Below are positions 1 to 9,429 of a stretch of 64,000 nucleotides of DNA, piece after piece. Both the position numbers and the translations under genes were made by a program. The notes beneath the pieces are model-generated. The model was not told where the DNA came from, ran no database searches, and saw nothing but the letters and a program-made list of their open reading frames with translations. Numbering within the stretch: position 1 is the first letter of the stretch; every line of letters begins with the position of its first letter. The DNA comes from Clostridium thermopalmarium DSM 5974 (GTDB lineage: Bacteria > Bacillota > Clostridia > Clostridiales > Clostridiaceae): assembly GCF_002995795.1 (NCBI RefSeq), contig NZ_PVXN01000031.1, positions 1 to 64,000 of the forward strand, read 5' to 3'.

Positions 1-1027
<1,027 letters not shown>

Positions 1028-1074
1028 ATAATGCACTGTGCAATTTTGAGAGAACAAAATTCTTTTAAAATAAT

Positions 1075-1192
1075 ATCTGGTGGTTATAGCTTGAAGGTAA
1101 CACCCGTTCCCATTCCGAACACGAAGGTTAAGCTTCAAAGCGCCGATGGTACTGCACTGGAGACGGTGTGGAAGAGTAGGTCGCTGCCAGGT
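1075..1192 (+). rRNA. 5S ribosomal RNA
   Basis: The gene follows the 23S gene after a spacer of about 47 bases, as in a 16S-23S-5S operon. It shows the conserved core CCCATTCCGAACACGAAG and the closing GGTCGCTGCCAGGT, whose CTGCCAGG pairs with the TCTGGTGG at the 5' end. Length is about 118 nt, usual for bacterial 5S. No tRNA gene is visible between or after the rRNAs. Confidence 0.96.
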
Positions 1193-1201
1193 AAGAATAA
1201 A

Positions 1202-1229
1202 ACACTAAGAAATTTCTTAGTGTTTTTTG
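1202..1229 (+). terminator. rRNA operon terminator
   Basis: A perfect 12-bp inverted repeat (AACACTAAGAAA / TTTCTTAGTGTT) is followed by a T-run directly after the 5S gene. It is an intrinsic terminator for the rRNA operon. Confidence 0.9.
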
Positions 1230-1417
1230 TTTATACGTAAAACCACCTGTTTAAAATATAAATATGTAAACAGACATTTTTGGTGTAGAGGATTCTAAAT
1301 AAAAATGGAGAATAAAAAATTTAAAAGTATAAAAATCTTGAAATGAGATAAAACTAATTTTTAAGATTTACTGGGGGGATGCTTTTAATGAGGAGAATAT
1401 AAAAAGGAGATAAGCAT

Positions 1418-2392
1418 ATGCTAGGATATATAAGAAATCCTGATTTATACCATGGAGAAAATAAAAAATCTAATTTTTTCGAAGGGTGGTATTTTAAGCT
1501 TGTACATCCTAAAAAGGAACTCATATATGCATTCATACCAGGAATATTTTTATCGGATAAAAGGGAATATTCTCATAGTTTTATTCAGGTGATTAAAGCA
1601 AAAGAGAGTAGTTTTGAATATATAAAGTTTGAAAAAGATGATTTTAGAGCAAGAAAATCAGAATTTCATATAGATATAGGAGAAAATTCTTTTTCTCTTA
1701 ACAAGATGAAGTTAAATATAAAATGCAAAGAGGATAGTTTTTTTGGAACTTTATATTTTAAAGATATTGTAAAATGGCCAGATAGTTTTATTAATCCAGG
1801 TAGTATGGGCTTTTATAACTATTTGAACTTTATGCAATGTTATAGCCAGGTGTGTGCTCTTCATGGCAATATTGTTGGAAGCATTAGGATTAATCATAAG
1901 ATAGTAGATTTTACAGGCGGAAAGCTATATGTGGAGAAGAACTGGGGGAAGAATTTTCCGTATTCTTATATTTGGATTCAAGGAAACTGCTTTGAAAATG
2001 GAGAGGTATCTCTTTCATGTTCTATAGGTCATGTACCATTTTTATTCACTAGTTTTACAGGATTTTTAATAGGAATATATGTAAATGGTGAGTTCTATAA
2101 GTTTACCACTATAAATAGAAGCACTATTTCAATTAACTTTGAAGAAAAAAAGCTATTTGTAGAAGCCAGTAATAAGGATTATTTTCTTAAAGTTGAAGTG
2201 TTAAATAAAGAGGGAACATTTATGAATCTATATGCACCTAGAGATAATAGTATGGTGCCTATAGCAAGAGAAAGCTTACAAGGAAGTTTAATTGTTAATC
2301 TTTATGATAAGAAAAAAGATTGTATGATTTTTAAAGGTAAATGCTCTTATGCTGGGATTGAGTTTTCAGGTGATTATAAAAATTTAGTGTGA
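1418..2392 (+). CDS. tocopherol cyclase-like protein
   Basis: The 324-residue product resembles the tocopherol cyclase-like family (Pfam Tocopherol_cycl). What shows this is an N-terminal FFEGWYFK motif (about residues 21-28) and a central EKNWGKNFPYSYIWIQGN segment near residue 173, both typical of the family. No signal peptide or clear membrane segment is seen. The ATG at 1418 follows an AAGGAG ribosome binding site. In plants and cyanobacteria the family closes the chromanol ring of vitamin E; clostridial members have no proven role, and no quinone or tocopherol pathway is visible here, so the substrate is unknown. It is a lone gene between the rRNA operon and the purine locus. Confidence 0.75.
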   Translation: MLGYIRNPDLYHGENKKSNFFEGWYFKLVHPKKELIYAFIPGIFLSDKREYSHSFIQVIKAKESSFEYIKFEKDDFRARKSEFHIDIGENSFSLNKMKLNIKCKEDSFFGTLYFKDIVKWPDSFINPGSMGFYNYLNFMQCYSQVCALHGNIVGSIRINHKIVDFTGGKLYVEKNWGKNFPYSYIWIQGNCFENGEVSLSCSIGHVPFLFTSFTGFLIGIYVNGEFYKFTTINRSTISINFEEKKLFVEASNKDYFLKVEVLNKEGTFMNLYAPRDNSMVPIARESLQGSLIVNLYDKKKDCMIFKGKCSYAGIEFSGDYKNLV

Positions 2393-2481
2393 AATCAATT
2401 TTTATAGATATTTTTAAATTATCTTCCATTTGCTTTCTTTTATCAATACCTAACTTGTAAAAATAATCTTATGAATTTTTA

Positions 2482-2569
2482 TTATTAAAATGATAATTAT
2501 AAAAAATATACATAGAATGTTTCCCAATGTTTTAATTATCATAATGATATTTATTATCATTATGATAAT
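2482..2569. promoter_or_regulatory. upstream activating sites of the ygeX operon
   Basis: Three copies of a palindrome close to TTATCANNNTGATAA lie at 2482-2496, 2537-2551 and 2555-2569. The last two are centred exactly 18 bp apart and together form a 15-bp inverted repeat. They sit roughly 200-290 bases upstream of the transcription start expected from the sigma-54 promoter at 2742-2757, a normal enhancer distance. The same paired palindrome precedes the other sigma-54 promoters of the purine locus. They are inferred binding sites for the activator encoded at 13913-15691. Confidence 0.75.
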
Positions 2570-2656
2570 CATGTAACTATCTTACTATTAAAATTTTAAG
2601 TTAAAAAAGGAAGTTTTTAACTTAATTAGTTCTCTTATATTTTTTATAGAATAGTG

Positions 2657-2686
2657 AAAAGCAGGCGTATATGCCTGCTTTTTTGC
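2657..2686 (+). terminator. intrinsic terminator between enhancer and promoter
   Basis: A perfect 10-bp stem (AAAAGCAGGC / GCCTGCTTTT) with a 6-base loop is followed by Ts. A second A/T-rich hairpin (TTAAGTTAAAAA / TTTTTAACTTAA) lies at 2597-2626. The terminator sits between the activating sites and the ygeX promoter and could stop read-through from the gene ending at 2392. The rest of the 2393-2803 gap holds no gene. Confidence 0.8.
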
Positions 2687-2741
2687 TATTCATATATTTT
2701 TTATTTACATAAAAGGTAATAAATTTGAAATATATATAAAC

Positions 2742-2757
2742 TTGGCATAATAGTTGC
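2742..2757 (+). promoter_or_regulatory. sigma-54 promoter of ygeX-ygeY-ygeW-arcC
   Basis: TTGGCATAATAGTTGC has the invariant GG (2744-2745) and GC (2756-2757) separated by exactly 10 bases, as required for the -24/-12 elements read by RpoN. The expected transcription start is near 2769, ahead of the ribosome binding site at 2784-2790. Confidence 0.85.
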
Positions 2758-2803
2758 TTTGAGTAATATATGTGAATTACGAAAGGAGGAAGGAATTAAA
2801 GCA

Positions 2804-4015
2804 ATGATCAAAAAAGTAAAATGGAAAGCTAATACAATAAAGGTAGATAAAAAAGTGGACATATCTTTTTTAAGCAAGAAAGAAATAGGAATAGTAAAAA
2901 AATTTCATGAAAGTTTTCCGCAGTATTCAAGAACACCTTTAGTAAGTTTAGATAATTTGTCAAAAAAGCTTGGAGTTGGAGGCATATATATAAAAGATGA
3001 GTCTTATAGATTTGGACTTAACGCTTTTAAGGTACTTGGTGGCTCTTTTGCAATGTCAAAGTATCTTGCTAAAAGAACGGGAAAAGACATTTCTGAGCTT
3101 AGTTTTGAAAAGCTAACATCTGAGGAAGTTAGAAAGGAATTAGGAGAGATTACTTTTGCAACTACAACGGATGGTAATCATGGAAGAGGAGTTGCATGGA
3201 CTGCAAATCAGTTAAAACAAAAGTCTGTGGTATATATGCCAAAGGGATCATCACAGACAAGGCTTGAAAATATCAGAAAAGAAGGGGCAACTGCTTCCAT
3301 TTTAGACATGAATTATGATGATGCTGTTAGATTTACTGCTGAGCAGGCTGAAAAGTATGGATGGGTTGTAGTTCAAGATACTGCATGGGAAGGATATGAG
3401 GAAATACCAACATGGATAATGCAGGGCTATGGAACTATGGCATATGAAGCTTTAGAGCAATTACAGGAATATGGAGTAGAAAGACCTACACATATATTTA
3501 TTCAAGCTGGAGTTGGTTCTCTTGCTGGTGCAGTACAAGGATTTTTTGCATCTGTATTTGAAGATAATGTACCAATAACATTAATTGCAGAAGCAGATGA
3601 AGCAGCTTGCTTTTATAAATCAGTCGTAGCAGGAGATGGAAATCCAAGAGTAGTTGGTGGGGACATGCCAACTATAATGGCAGGACTCGCATGTGGAGAA
3701 CCAAATGTAATAGGTTGGGAAGTATTGAAATCTTATAGCAGTGTATTTGCAGCATGTCCTGATTGGGTAGCTGCTAGCGGTATGAGAATACTAGGGAATC
3801 CACTTAAAGGAGACGAAAGGGTAATTTCTGGTGAATCAGGAGCAGTAACCCTTGGATTACTTAATGCTATTCTTACAAGAGAAGAATACTCAGATTTAAG
3901 AAGAGAGTTAAAACTTGATGAAAATTCAAAAATATTGCTATTCAGTACAGAAGGAGATACTGATCCTGATAAATATCGTCATATAGTATGGGATGGAGAA
4001 TACCCATCATATTAA
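2804..4015 (+). CDS. ygeX: diaminopropionate ammonia-lyase (YgeX)
   Basis: This PLP enzyme of the fold-type II (tryptophan synthase beta) family converts 2,3-diaminopropionate to pyruvate and two ammonia. In anaerobic purine degradation it is thought to act on diaminopropionate-type intermediates. The 403-residue protein carries the cofactor lysine in NAFK (about residue 76), an aspartate in TTTDGNHGRG (about 123) and another in QDTAWEGY (about 192), matching the catalytic set of E. coli YgeX. The ATG at 2804 is preferred because AGGAGG lies at 2784-2790; a TTG at 2759 in the same frame falls on the sigma-54 promoter. It is first in a four-gene operon. Its arginine codons are almost all AGA/AGG, unlike the next two genes. 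Confidence 0.93.
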   Translation: MIKKVKWKANTIKVDKKVDISFLSKKEIGIVKKFHESFPQYSRTPLVSLDNLSKKLGVGGIYIKDESYRFGLNAFKVLGGSFAMSKYLAKRTGKDISELSFEKLTSEEVRKELGEITFATTTDGNHGRGVAWTANQLKQKSVVYMPKGSSQTRLENIRKEGATASILDMNYDDAVRFTAEQAEKYGWVVVQDTAWEGYEEIPTWIMQGYGTMAYEALEQLQEYGVERPTHIFIQAGVGSLAGAVQGFFASVFEDNVPITLIAEADEAACFYKSVVAGDGNPRVVGGDMPTIMAGLACGEPNVIGWEVLKSYSSVFAACPDWVAASGMRILGNPLKGDERVISGESGAVTLGLLNAILTREEYSDLRRELKLDENSKILLFSTEGDTDPDKYRHIVWDGEYPSY

Positions 4016-4071
4016 TTAGAAAGACATAATATTAAAATATATCATAATAATTTTAGGAAAGAGGGATAAAA

Positions 4072-5388
4072 ATGGATTTTAATAAGATAAAAGCAGCTTC
4101 AGAAGCTTATTTACCACAAATGACAAAATTTTTACGTGACCTTATTAGAATTCCAGGAGAAAGTTGTGGAGAAAAAGAGGTCATAAATAGAATTGCAGAA
4201 GAGATGAGAGCACTTGATTTTGATAAGGTTGATATAGATCCAATGGGTAATATTCTTGGATTTATGGGAAATGGGGAAAAATTAGTTGCTTTTGATGCAC
4301 ATATAGATACTGTAGGTATTGGAAATATAAGTAACTGGAGCTTTGATCCATATGAAGGATATGAAAATGATGAAGAAATAGGTGGCCGTGGCGCTTCAGA
4401 CCAATTAGGTGGTATAGTATCAGCAGTATATGGAGCCAAGATAATGAAAGATCTTGAATTGTTAAATGATAAGTACACTGTATTGGTAACAGGAACAATT
4501 CAAGAAGAAGACTGTGATGGTCTTTGCTGGGAATATATTATCAAGGAAGATAAGATAAGGCCAGATTTTGTAGTTTCTACAGAACCTACTGATGGCGGTA
4601 TATGTCGTGGACAACGCGGACGTATGGAAATCCGTGTTGATGTTAAAGGAACTTCTTGTCATGGCTCAGCACCAGAACGTGGAGATAATGCTATTTATAA
4701 AATGGCTGATATACTTCAAGACATTCGTGCACTTAATGATAATGATGCTGGTGATGATAAAGAAATTAAAGGATTAGTAAAGATGCTAGATGAAAAATAT
4801 AATCCTCAATGGAAGGAAGCTCGTTTCTTAGGACGGGGTACCATTGCTACATCAGAAATTTTCTTTACTTCTCCAAGCCGCTGTGCAGTAGCTGATTCAT
4901 GTTCAATATCTTTAGATCGTCGTATGACAGCTGGTGAAACTTGGGAAAGTTGCTTAGAAGAAATTCGTCAGCTTCCATCTGTTAAAAAATATGGAGCAGT
5001 TGTAAGCATGTATAAATATAAGAGACCAAGCTTTACAGGTCTAGTATACCCAATTGAATGTTATTTCCCAACTTGGGTAATTCCAGAAGATCACCCTGTA
5101 ACAAAAGCATTAAAAGAGACATATGAAAATCTTTATGGAACAACACGTATAGGGGCTAGAGAAACTGAAACAATGAGAAAGGCACGCCCACTAATTGATA
5201 AATGGACATTTTCAACTAATGGTGTTTCTATTATGGGACGTAATGGAATTCCATGTATAGGTTTTGGACCTGGAGCTGAAGCACAGGCACATGCTCCAAA
5301 TGAAAAGACATGGAAAGAAGATTTGGTTAAATGTGCAGCAGTTTATGCAGCACTTCCAACAATATATGTAAATAATTTAAAAAAGTAA
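4072..5388 (+). CDS. ygeY: YgeY family M20-type metallohydrolase
   Basis: The 438-residue product is an M20/ArgE/DapE-family metallohydrolase of the YgeY type, cytoplasmic, predicted to hydrolyse an amide in a purine-ring-opening intermediate. Visible metal and catalytic residues are H77 and D79 (FDAHIDTVG), D110 ([10 protein letters not shown]), E145/E146 (QEEDCDG), E171 and H407 (AQAHAPNE). It has a paralogue at 28733-29959. Relative to that copy it carries two extra segments, roughly residues 226-250 and 357-371. Codon use is odd: I count about 17 CGN against 7 AGR arginine codons, whereas the paralogue uses only AGR. This suggests recent transfer or replacement. ATG 4072 follows a GAAAGAGGG site. 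Confidence 0.9.
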   Translation: MDFNKIKAASEAYLPQMTKFLRDLIRIPGESCGEKEVINRIAEEMRALDFDKVDIDPMGNILGFMGNGEKLVAFDAHIDTVGIGNISNWSFDPYEGYENDEEIGGRGASDQLGGIVSAVYGAKIMKDLELLNDKYTVLVTGTIQEEDCDGLCWEYIIKEDKIRPDFVVSTEPTDGGICRGQRGRMEIRVDVKGTSCHGSAPERGDNAIYKMADILQDIRALNDNDAGDDKEIKGLVKMLDEKYNPQWKEARFLGRGTIATSEIFFTSPSRCAVADSCSISLDRRMTAGETWESCLEEIRQLPSVKKYGAVVSMYKYKRPSFTGLVYPIECYFPTWVIPEDHPVTKALKETYENLYGTTRIGARETETMRKARPLIDKWTFSTNGVSIMGRNGIPCIGFGPGAEAQAHAPNEKTWKEDLVKCAAVYAALPTIYVNNLKK

Positions 5389-5424
5389 TAGAAAATAATA
5401 AACAGGTTGATGGGGGAGTAGTAT

Positions 5425-6618
5425 ATGTTGAATATTGAGAAATTTATAAATAAATTAGATACTCTTGATTTTAAGAATATGTATGAAAATGACTTTTTTC
5501 TTACATGGGAAAAAACAGATGATGAACTTGAAGCTGTATTTACAGTAGCAGATGCATTACGTCATTTAAGAGAGAATAACAAGTCTACTCGTATTTTTGA
5601 TAGTGGGCTTGGAATTTCATTATTCCGTGACAACTCAACTCGTACTCGTTTCAGCTTTGCTAGTGCTTGTAATCTTTTAGGACTTGAGGTTCAAGACTTG
5701 GATGAAGGAAAATCACAAATGGCTCATGGGGAAACTGTTCGTGAAACTGCTAACATGATTTCATTTATGGCTGATGTAATTGGAATTCGTGATGATATGT
5801 ATATAGGAAAAGGTAATGCTTATATGCGTGAAGTGTCAAATGCTGTGAAGGAAGGACATAAGGCTGGTGTTTTAGAACAAAGACCAACTCTTGTTAATCT
5901 TCAATGCGACATTGACCATCCAACTCAAACAATGGCAGATATGCTTTCTATAATTCATCATTTTGGTGGAGTAGAAAATCTTAAGGGTAAAAAGCTAGCT
6001 ATGACTTGGGCTTACTCACCATCTTATGGAAAACCACTTTCAGTGCCACAAGGTATTATTGGACTTATGACTCGTTTTGGAATGGAAGTTGTACTTGCTC
6101 ATCCAGAAGGGTATGAAGTAATGCCAGAAGTTGAAGAAATAGCTAAGAAAAATGCAAAAGTTTCAGGCGGAAGCTTTAAAAAGACTAATAGCATGGCAGA
6201 AGCTTTTGAAAATGCAGATATAGTATATCCAAAGAGCTGGGCGCCATTTGCAGCTATGGAAAAGAGAACTCAGCTTTATGGAGAAGGAAATTTTGAAGGC
6301 ATAAATGCTCTTGAAAAGGAACTTCTTGCTCAAAATGCTGAGCATAAGGATTGGGAATGTACAGAGGAATTAATGAAGATAACTAAGAATGGAAAAGCTC
6401 TTTATATGCATTGTTTACCTGCAGATATTACAGGAGTTAGCTGCATTAAAGGAGAGGTTGAGGCCTCAGTATTTGATCGCTATAGAGTTCCTCTATACAA
6501 GGAAGCTAGCTATAAACCATATATAATTGCTGCTATGATATTCTTAAGCAAGATTAAAAATCCTCAAAAGGTTCTAAGACAACTTGCAAGTAGCAATAGA
6601 ACAAGAAAGTTTGAATAA
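5425..6618 (+). CDS. ygeW: knotted carbamoyltransferase YgeW
   Basis: This 397-residue protein belongs to the aspartate/ornithine carbamoyltransferase superfamily, YgeW type. The carbamoyl-phosphate binding STRTR motif is at about residues 71-75 and the HCLPAD motif near 330. In the degradative direction it would phosphorolyse a carbamoylated intermediate to carbamoyl phosphate, used by the carbamate kinase encoded next. The acceptor of E. coli YgeW is not settled; 2,3-diaminopropionate or an oxalurate/allantoin-type compound is likely from context. Arginine codons in the first three quarters are mostly CGT, as in the preceding ygeY, and revert to AGA near the 3' end. ATG 5425 follows GGGGGAG. 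Confidence 0.9.
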   Translation: MLNIEKFINKLDTLDFKNMYENDFFLTWEKTDDELEAVFTVADALRHLRENNKSTRIFDSGLGISLFRDNSTRTRFSFASACNLLGLEVQDLDEGKSQMAHGETVRETANMISFMADVIGIRDDMYIGKGNAYMREVSNAVKEGHKAGVLEQRPTLVNLQCDIDHPTQTMADMLSIIHHFGGVENLKGKKLAMTWAYSPSYGKPLSVPQGIIGLMTRFGMEVVLAHPEGYEVMPEVEEIAKKNAKVSGGSFKKTNSMAEAFENADIVYPKSWAPFAAMEKRTQLYGEGNFEGINALEKELLAQNAEHKDWECTEELMKITKNGKALYMHCLPADITGVSCIKGEVEASVFDRYRVPLYKEASYKPYIIAAMIFLSKIKNPQKVLRQLASSNRTRKFE

Positions 6619-6653
6619 TATAAGTGCTAATAAGTTTATAGGAGAGTACAGCT

Positions 6654-7583
6654 ATGAAGAAAAGAATAGTAATTGCACTTGGGGGAAATGCACTGGGCAG
6701 TAATCTTTCTGAACAGATGAAGGCTGTAAAAACAACTTCGAAGGCTATTGTGGATCTTATAGAAGAAGGATATGAAGTAGTAGTAGCACATGGCAATGGC
6801 CCACAGGTAGGTATGATTAATCTTGCTTTTGAAGCTGCGGTCAGGTCGGAAGTCATTAAGGATAATATACCTATGTCTGTATGTGTGGCAATGAGTCAAG
6901 GGTATATTGGATATGATCTGCAAAATGCATTGAGAGAAGAAATGTTAAATAGGGGGCTTAATGTCCCGGTTTCAAGCATTATAAGTCAAGTCGTTGTAGA
7001 TAAAAATGATCCAGCCTTTAAAAACCCAACAAAGCCTATAGGTTCTTTCTATTCAAAGAAAGAAGCTGAGGAAATGATTCAAAAAGGCTATATACTAAAA
7101 GAAGATGCTGGTCGTGGATATAGAAGAGTAGTTGCATCTCCAAAACCAGTTGATATTGTAGAAAAGGAGACTATAAAAGCTTTATTAAATTCAGGACAAC
7201 TTGTGATTGCAGTTGGTGGAGGAGGAATCCCTGTAATAAAAGATGGAAATCATCTAAAAGGAGCAAATGCAGTAGTTGATAAAGATTTTGCAAGTTCAAA
7301 ACTTGCACAGTTAATAGATGCGGATTTTCTTGTTATACTTACTGCTGTAGAAAAAGTAGCTATTAACTTTGGAAAAGAAAATGAAATGTGGCTGGATGAA
7401 CTTACGATAGATGAAGCAAAAAAGTATATAGAGCAAGGACATTTTGCTCCTGGCTCTATGCTTCCTAAGATTGAAGCTGCTATAGAATTTGTAAACTCAG
7501 GAAGCAATAGAAAAGCCCTTATTACATTACTTGAAAAAGCAAAGTGTGGAATAGAAGGAAAAACAGGAACAATTATTAAGTAA
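6654..7583 (+). CDS. arcC: carbamate kinase
   Basis: The 309-residue product transfers the phosphate of carbamoyl phosphate to ADP, giving ATP, CO2 and ammonia. Family motifs include IALGGNALG at the start, VVAHGNGPQVG near residue 44, the glycine-rich AVGGGGIPV and NAVVDKDFAS. It is the last gene of the ygeX operon and corresponds in position to yqeA of the E. coli purine cluster. Coupled to YgeW it makes the pathway energy-yielding by substrate-level phosphorylation. ATG 6654 has a GGAGAG site nine bases upstream. Confidence 0.93.
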   Translation: MKKRIVIALGGNALGSNLSEQMKAVKTTSKAIVDLIEEGYEVVVAHGNGPQVGMINLAFEAAVRSEVIKDNIPMSVCVAMSQGYIGYDLQNALREEMLNRGLNVPVSSIISQVVVDKNDPAFKNPTKPIGSFYSKKEAEEMIQKGYILKEDAGRGYRRVVASPKPVDIVEKETIKALLNSGQLVIAVGGGGIPVIKDGNHLKGANAVVDKDFASSKLAQLIDADFLVILTAVEKVAINFGKENEMWLDELTIDEAKKYIEQGHFAPGSMLPKIEAAIEFVNSGSNRKALITLLEKAKCGIEGKTGTIIK

Positions 7584-7612
7584 TATATAGAAGTTTTTAA
7601 ACATATTATTTA

Positions 7613-7660
7613 AGAGCGTAAATAGATTTATAAAATTAGGTCTATTTACGTTCTTTTAGA
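7613..7660 (+). terminator. terminator of the ygeX operon
   Basis: A 14-bp stem (AGAGCGTAAATAGA at 7613-7626 with TCTATTTACGTTCT at 7641-7654, including one G-T pair) is followed by TTTAGATT. It closes the ygeX-arcC operon just upstream of the permease enhancer. Confidence 0.8.
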
Positions 7661-7670
7661 TTATTTAAGC

Positions 7671-7772
7671 ATATCAAAATGATAAAATTTATTGTTTTGA
7701 TAAAGAATATAATAGTGTATATATACTTAATATTAAGCTTTAAAAAGTTTTAACATATTATCAATGTGATAA
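7671..7772. promoter_or_regulatory. upstream activating sites of the purine permease
   Basis: Copies of the TTATCANNNTGATAA-type palindrome lie at 7671-7685, 7689-7703 and 7758-7772. The first two are centred 18 bp apart, as in the other units of the locus. The third is closer to the promoter. The second copy (TTATTGTTTTGATAA) is degenerate in the left half. Sites lie about 90-190 bases upstream of the expected start. The remaining 7584-7903 gap has only a terminator and the promoter. Confidence 0.72.
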
Positions 7773-7834
7773 CTGAAAGATAAAAAGGTGAATTAAAAGT
7801 ATTTATACATAAAGAAGTTTGTTTAAATTTTAAC

Positions 7835-7850
7835 TTGGCATTTATATTGC
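7835..7850 (+). promoter_or_regulatory. sigma-54 promoter of the purine permease gene
   Basis: TTGGCATTTATATTGC carries GG at 7837-7838 and GC at 7849-7850 with exactly 10 bases between. The expected start is near 7862, followed by the ribosome binding site AGGAGGGG at 7891-7898. Confidence 0.85.
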
Positions 7851-7903
7851 TAGTAAAATAATAAAAACATTTTTAATACCATTATTATAAAGGAGGGGTA
7901 ATT

Positions 7904-9280
7904 TTGAATGGCAATACGGAAATCGTTAACACAAAAGAAGGATTTTTAGAAAAGTTTTTCAAGCTAAAGGATAGTAATACAAATGTGAAAACGGAAATGG
8001 TAGCTGGTCTTACTACATTCTTAACTATGGCATACATTATAGCGGTTAATCCATCATTTTTATCAACAACAGGTATGCCTAAGGAAGCTATACTTACAGC
8101 TACTTGTCTTTCAGCAGGAATCACAACTATCTTAATGGGGATTTATGCTAATCTACCTTTTGCTTTAGCCTCTGGTATGGGACTTAATGCATTCTTTGCT
8201 TTTTCTGTATGTGGCGCTATGAAAATTCCTTGGCAGATTGCTTTAACAGCAGTATTTGCGGAAGGAATAATATTTATTATTCTTTCAGTAACCAATGTTA
8301 GAGAATTAGTAGTCAATTCTATTCCAATAACTTTAAAAATAGCTGTTAGCGGAGGAATTGGATTATTTATTGCACTTGTAGGACTTGAAGGAGCTAAAAT
8401 AGTTGTAAATGAAGATTCTACTTTAGTTACTTTAGGAACTTTTAGAGATCCAAGAGCTGTTATAGCAGTAATCGGTATAGTAATTATAGGAGTTTTAGTT
8501 TATAAAAAGGTAAAAGGTGCAATGCTTTGGGGAATTTTAGCATGTACTGTTTTATCTTGGATATATGCTCTTATTATTGGACCAGCAAAAGCGGCTGAAC
8601 TATATGAAATATACTTACCAAGTGAAATTTTTGCTTTCCATGGTATAGGACCTATAGCTGGTAAATTAGATTTCTCAGTGTTTACTTATGGTGAAGGAAT
8701 TTTTACATTTATATCTGTATTATTAACTTTCTTATTTGTGGATTTCTTTGACACAGTAGGAACATTGGTAGGAGTTGCTTCAAAGGTTAATATGATAGAT
8801 AAAAGTGGAAAAGTGCTAAGGGCCAATAGAGCTTTATTAGTAGATGCTATTGGAACAACCATGGGAGCTTTAATGGGTGTATCTACAGTTACAACTTATG
8901 TTGAAAGTTCAGCAGGAGTTGCTGAAGGAGGAAGAACAGGTCTTACAGCTGTAACAACAGGAATATTATTTATTCTTTCTATGTTCTTAGCACCTATATT
9001 TATTGCAATTCCTAGCTGTGCAACTGCACCAGCACTTGTAATAGTAGGATTATTCATGATGCAAAATATAACACAAATTGACTTCTATGATTATGCAGAA
9101 GCAATACCAGCTTTCTTAACAATAATATTAATGCCATTAACATACAGCATAGCAACTGGATTAATGTTTGGAGTTATTGCTTATGTTATATTCAATTTAT
9201 TTGCAAAGAAGGCAAATAATATTTCACCTACTATTTATATTCTTGCCCTGATATTCATAATAAAACTAGCTGTTACGTAA
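7904..9280 (+). CDS. NCS2 family purine permease (AzgA-like)
   Basis: This 458-residue integral membrane protein belongs to the nucleobase-cation symporter 2 family, AzgA-like branch (guanine/hypoxanthine/adenine permeases). It has about 12-14 hydrophobic segments. Recognisable motifs are ALASGMGLNAFFAF in the N-terminal third and TYVESSAGVAEGGRTGL in the second half. It should import purine bases by proton symport. The start is the TTG at 7904, six bases after AGGAGGGG; the ATG at 7908 is out of frame. Its own sigma-54 promoter and the neighbouring adenine deaminase indicate uptake for catabolism rather than salvage. Exact substrate cannot be told from sequence. Confidence 0.88.
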   Translation: MNGNTEIVNTKEGFLEKFFKLKDSNTNVKTEMVAGLTTFLTMAYIIAVNPSFLSTTGMPKEAILTATCLSAGITTILMGIYANLPFALASGMGLNAFFAFSVCGAMKIPWQIALTAVFAEGIIFIILSVTNVRELVVNSIPITLKIAVSGGIGLFIALVGLEGAKIVVNEDSTLVTLGTFRDPRAVIAVIGIVIIGVLVYKKVKGAMLWGILACTVLSWIYALIIGPAKAAELYEIYLPSEIFAFHGIGPIAGKLDFSVFTYGEGIFTFISVLLTFLFVDFFDTVGTLVGVASKVNMIDKSGKVLRANRALLVDAIGTTMGALMGVSTVTTYVESSAGVAEGGRTGLTAVTTGILFILSMFLAPIFIAIPSCATAPALVIVGLFMMQNITQIDFYDYAEAIPAFLTIILMPLTYSIATGLMFGVIAYVIFNLFAKKANNISPTIYILALIFIIKLAVT

Positions 9281-9294
9281 GTAAAAAATAAGAG

Positions 9295-9359
9295 GCTTGT
9301 AGCATTATGATGCTAGTTTGCTCATTTAAGATAGCAGAATGACTTCCTACAAAAGCTTT
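9295..9359 (+). other. possible structured RNA leader of adenine deaminase
   Basis: In the 149-base gap after the permease, GCTTGTAG (9295-9302) can pair with CTACAAAAGC (9347-9356) around two small hairpins, TAGCAT-TATG-ATGCTA (9300-9315) and TGCT...AGCA (9319-9336). A strong terminator follows at once. The outer and first inner stems overlap by a few bases, so they may be alternatives. It does not match the purine riboswitch consensus that I know. It may simply be chance pairing ahead of a terminator. Confidence 0.3.
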
Positions 9360-9360
9360 G

Positions 9361-9394
9361 CTTAGATGGAGTTTAAGACTCCATCTAAGTTTTT
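9361..9394 (+). terminator. terminator between permease and adenine deaminase
   Basis: A perfect 12-bp stem (CTTAGATGGAGT / ACTCCATCTAAG) with a 5-base loop is followed by TTTTTG. It either ends the permease transcript or attenuates transcription into the adenine deaminase gene, which has no obvious promoter of its own. Confidence 0.85.
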
Positions 9395-9429
9395 GATTAA
9401 TAAACATCTTATGAGTAAAGGAGAGGATT

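Noticed and set aside
2759-2803. Longer N-terminus for ygeX starting with TTG 2759
   Set aside because: The extension begins on the -12 element of the sigma-54 promoter, ahead of the expected transcription start, and the strong ribosome binding site serves ATG 2804.
4107-4662. Minus-strand open frames opposite ygeY
   Set aside because: They are antisense shadows of a clearly conserved coding gene and have no ribosome binding sites.
7584-7903. Purine riboswitch before the permease
   Set aside because: None of the conserved purine aptamer blocks are present; the region instead has sigma-54 control elements.
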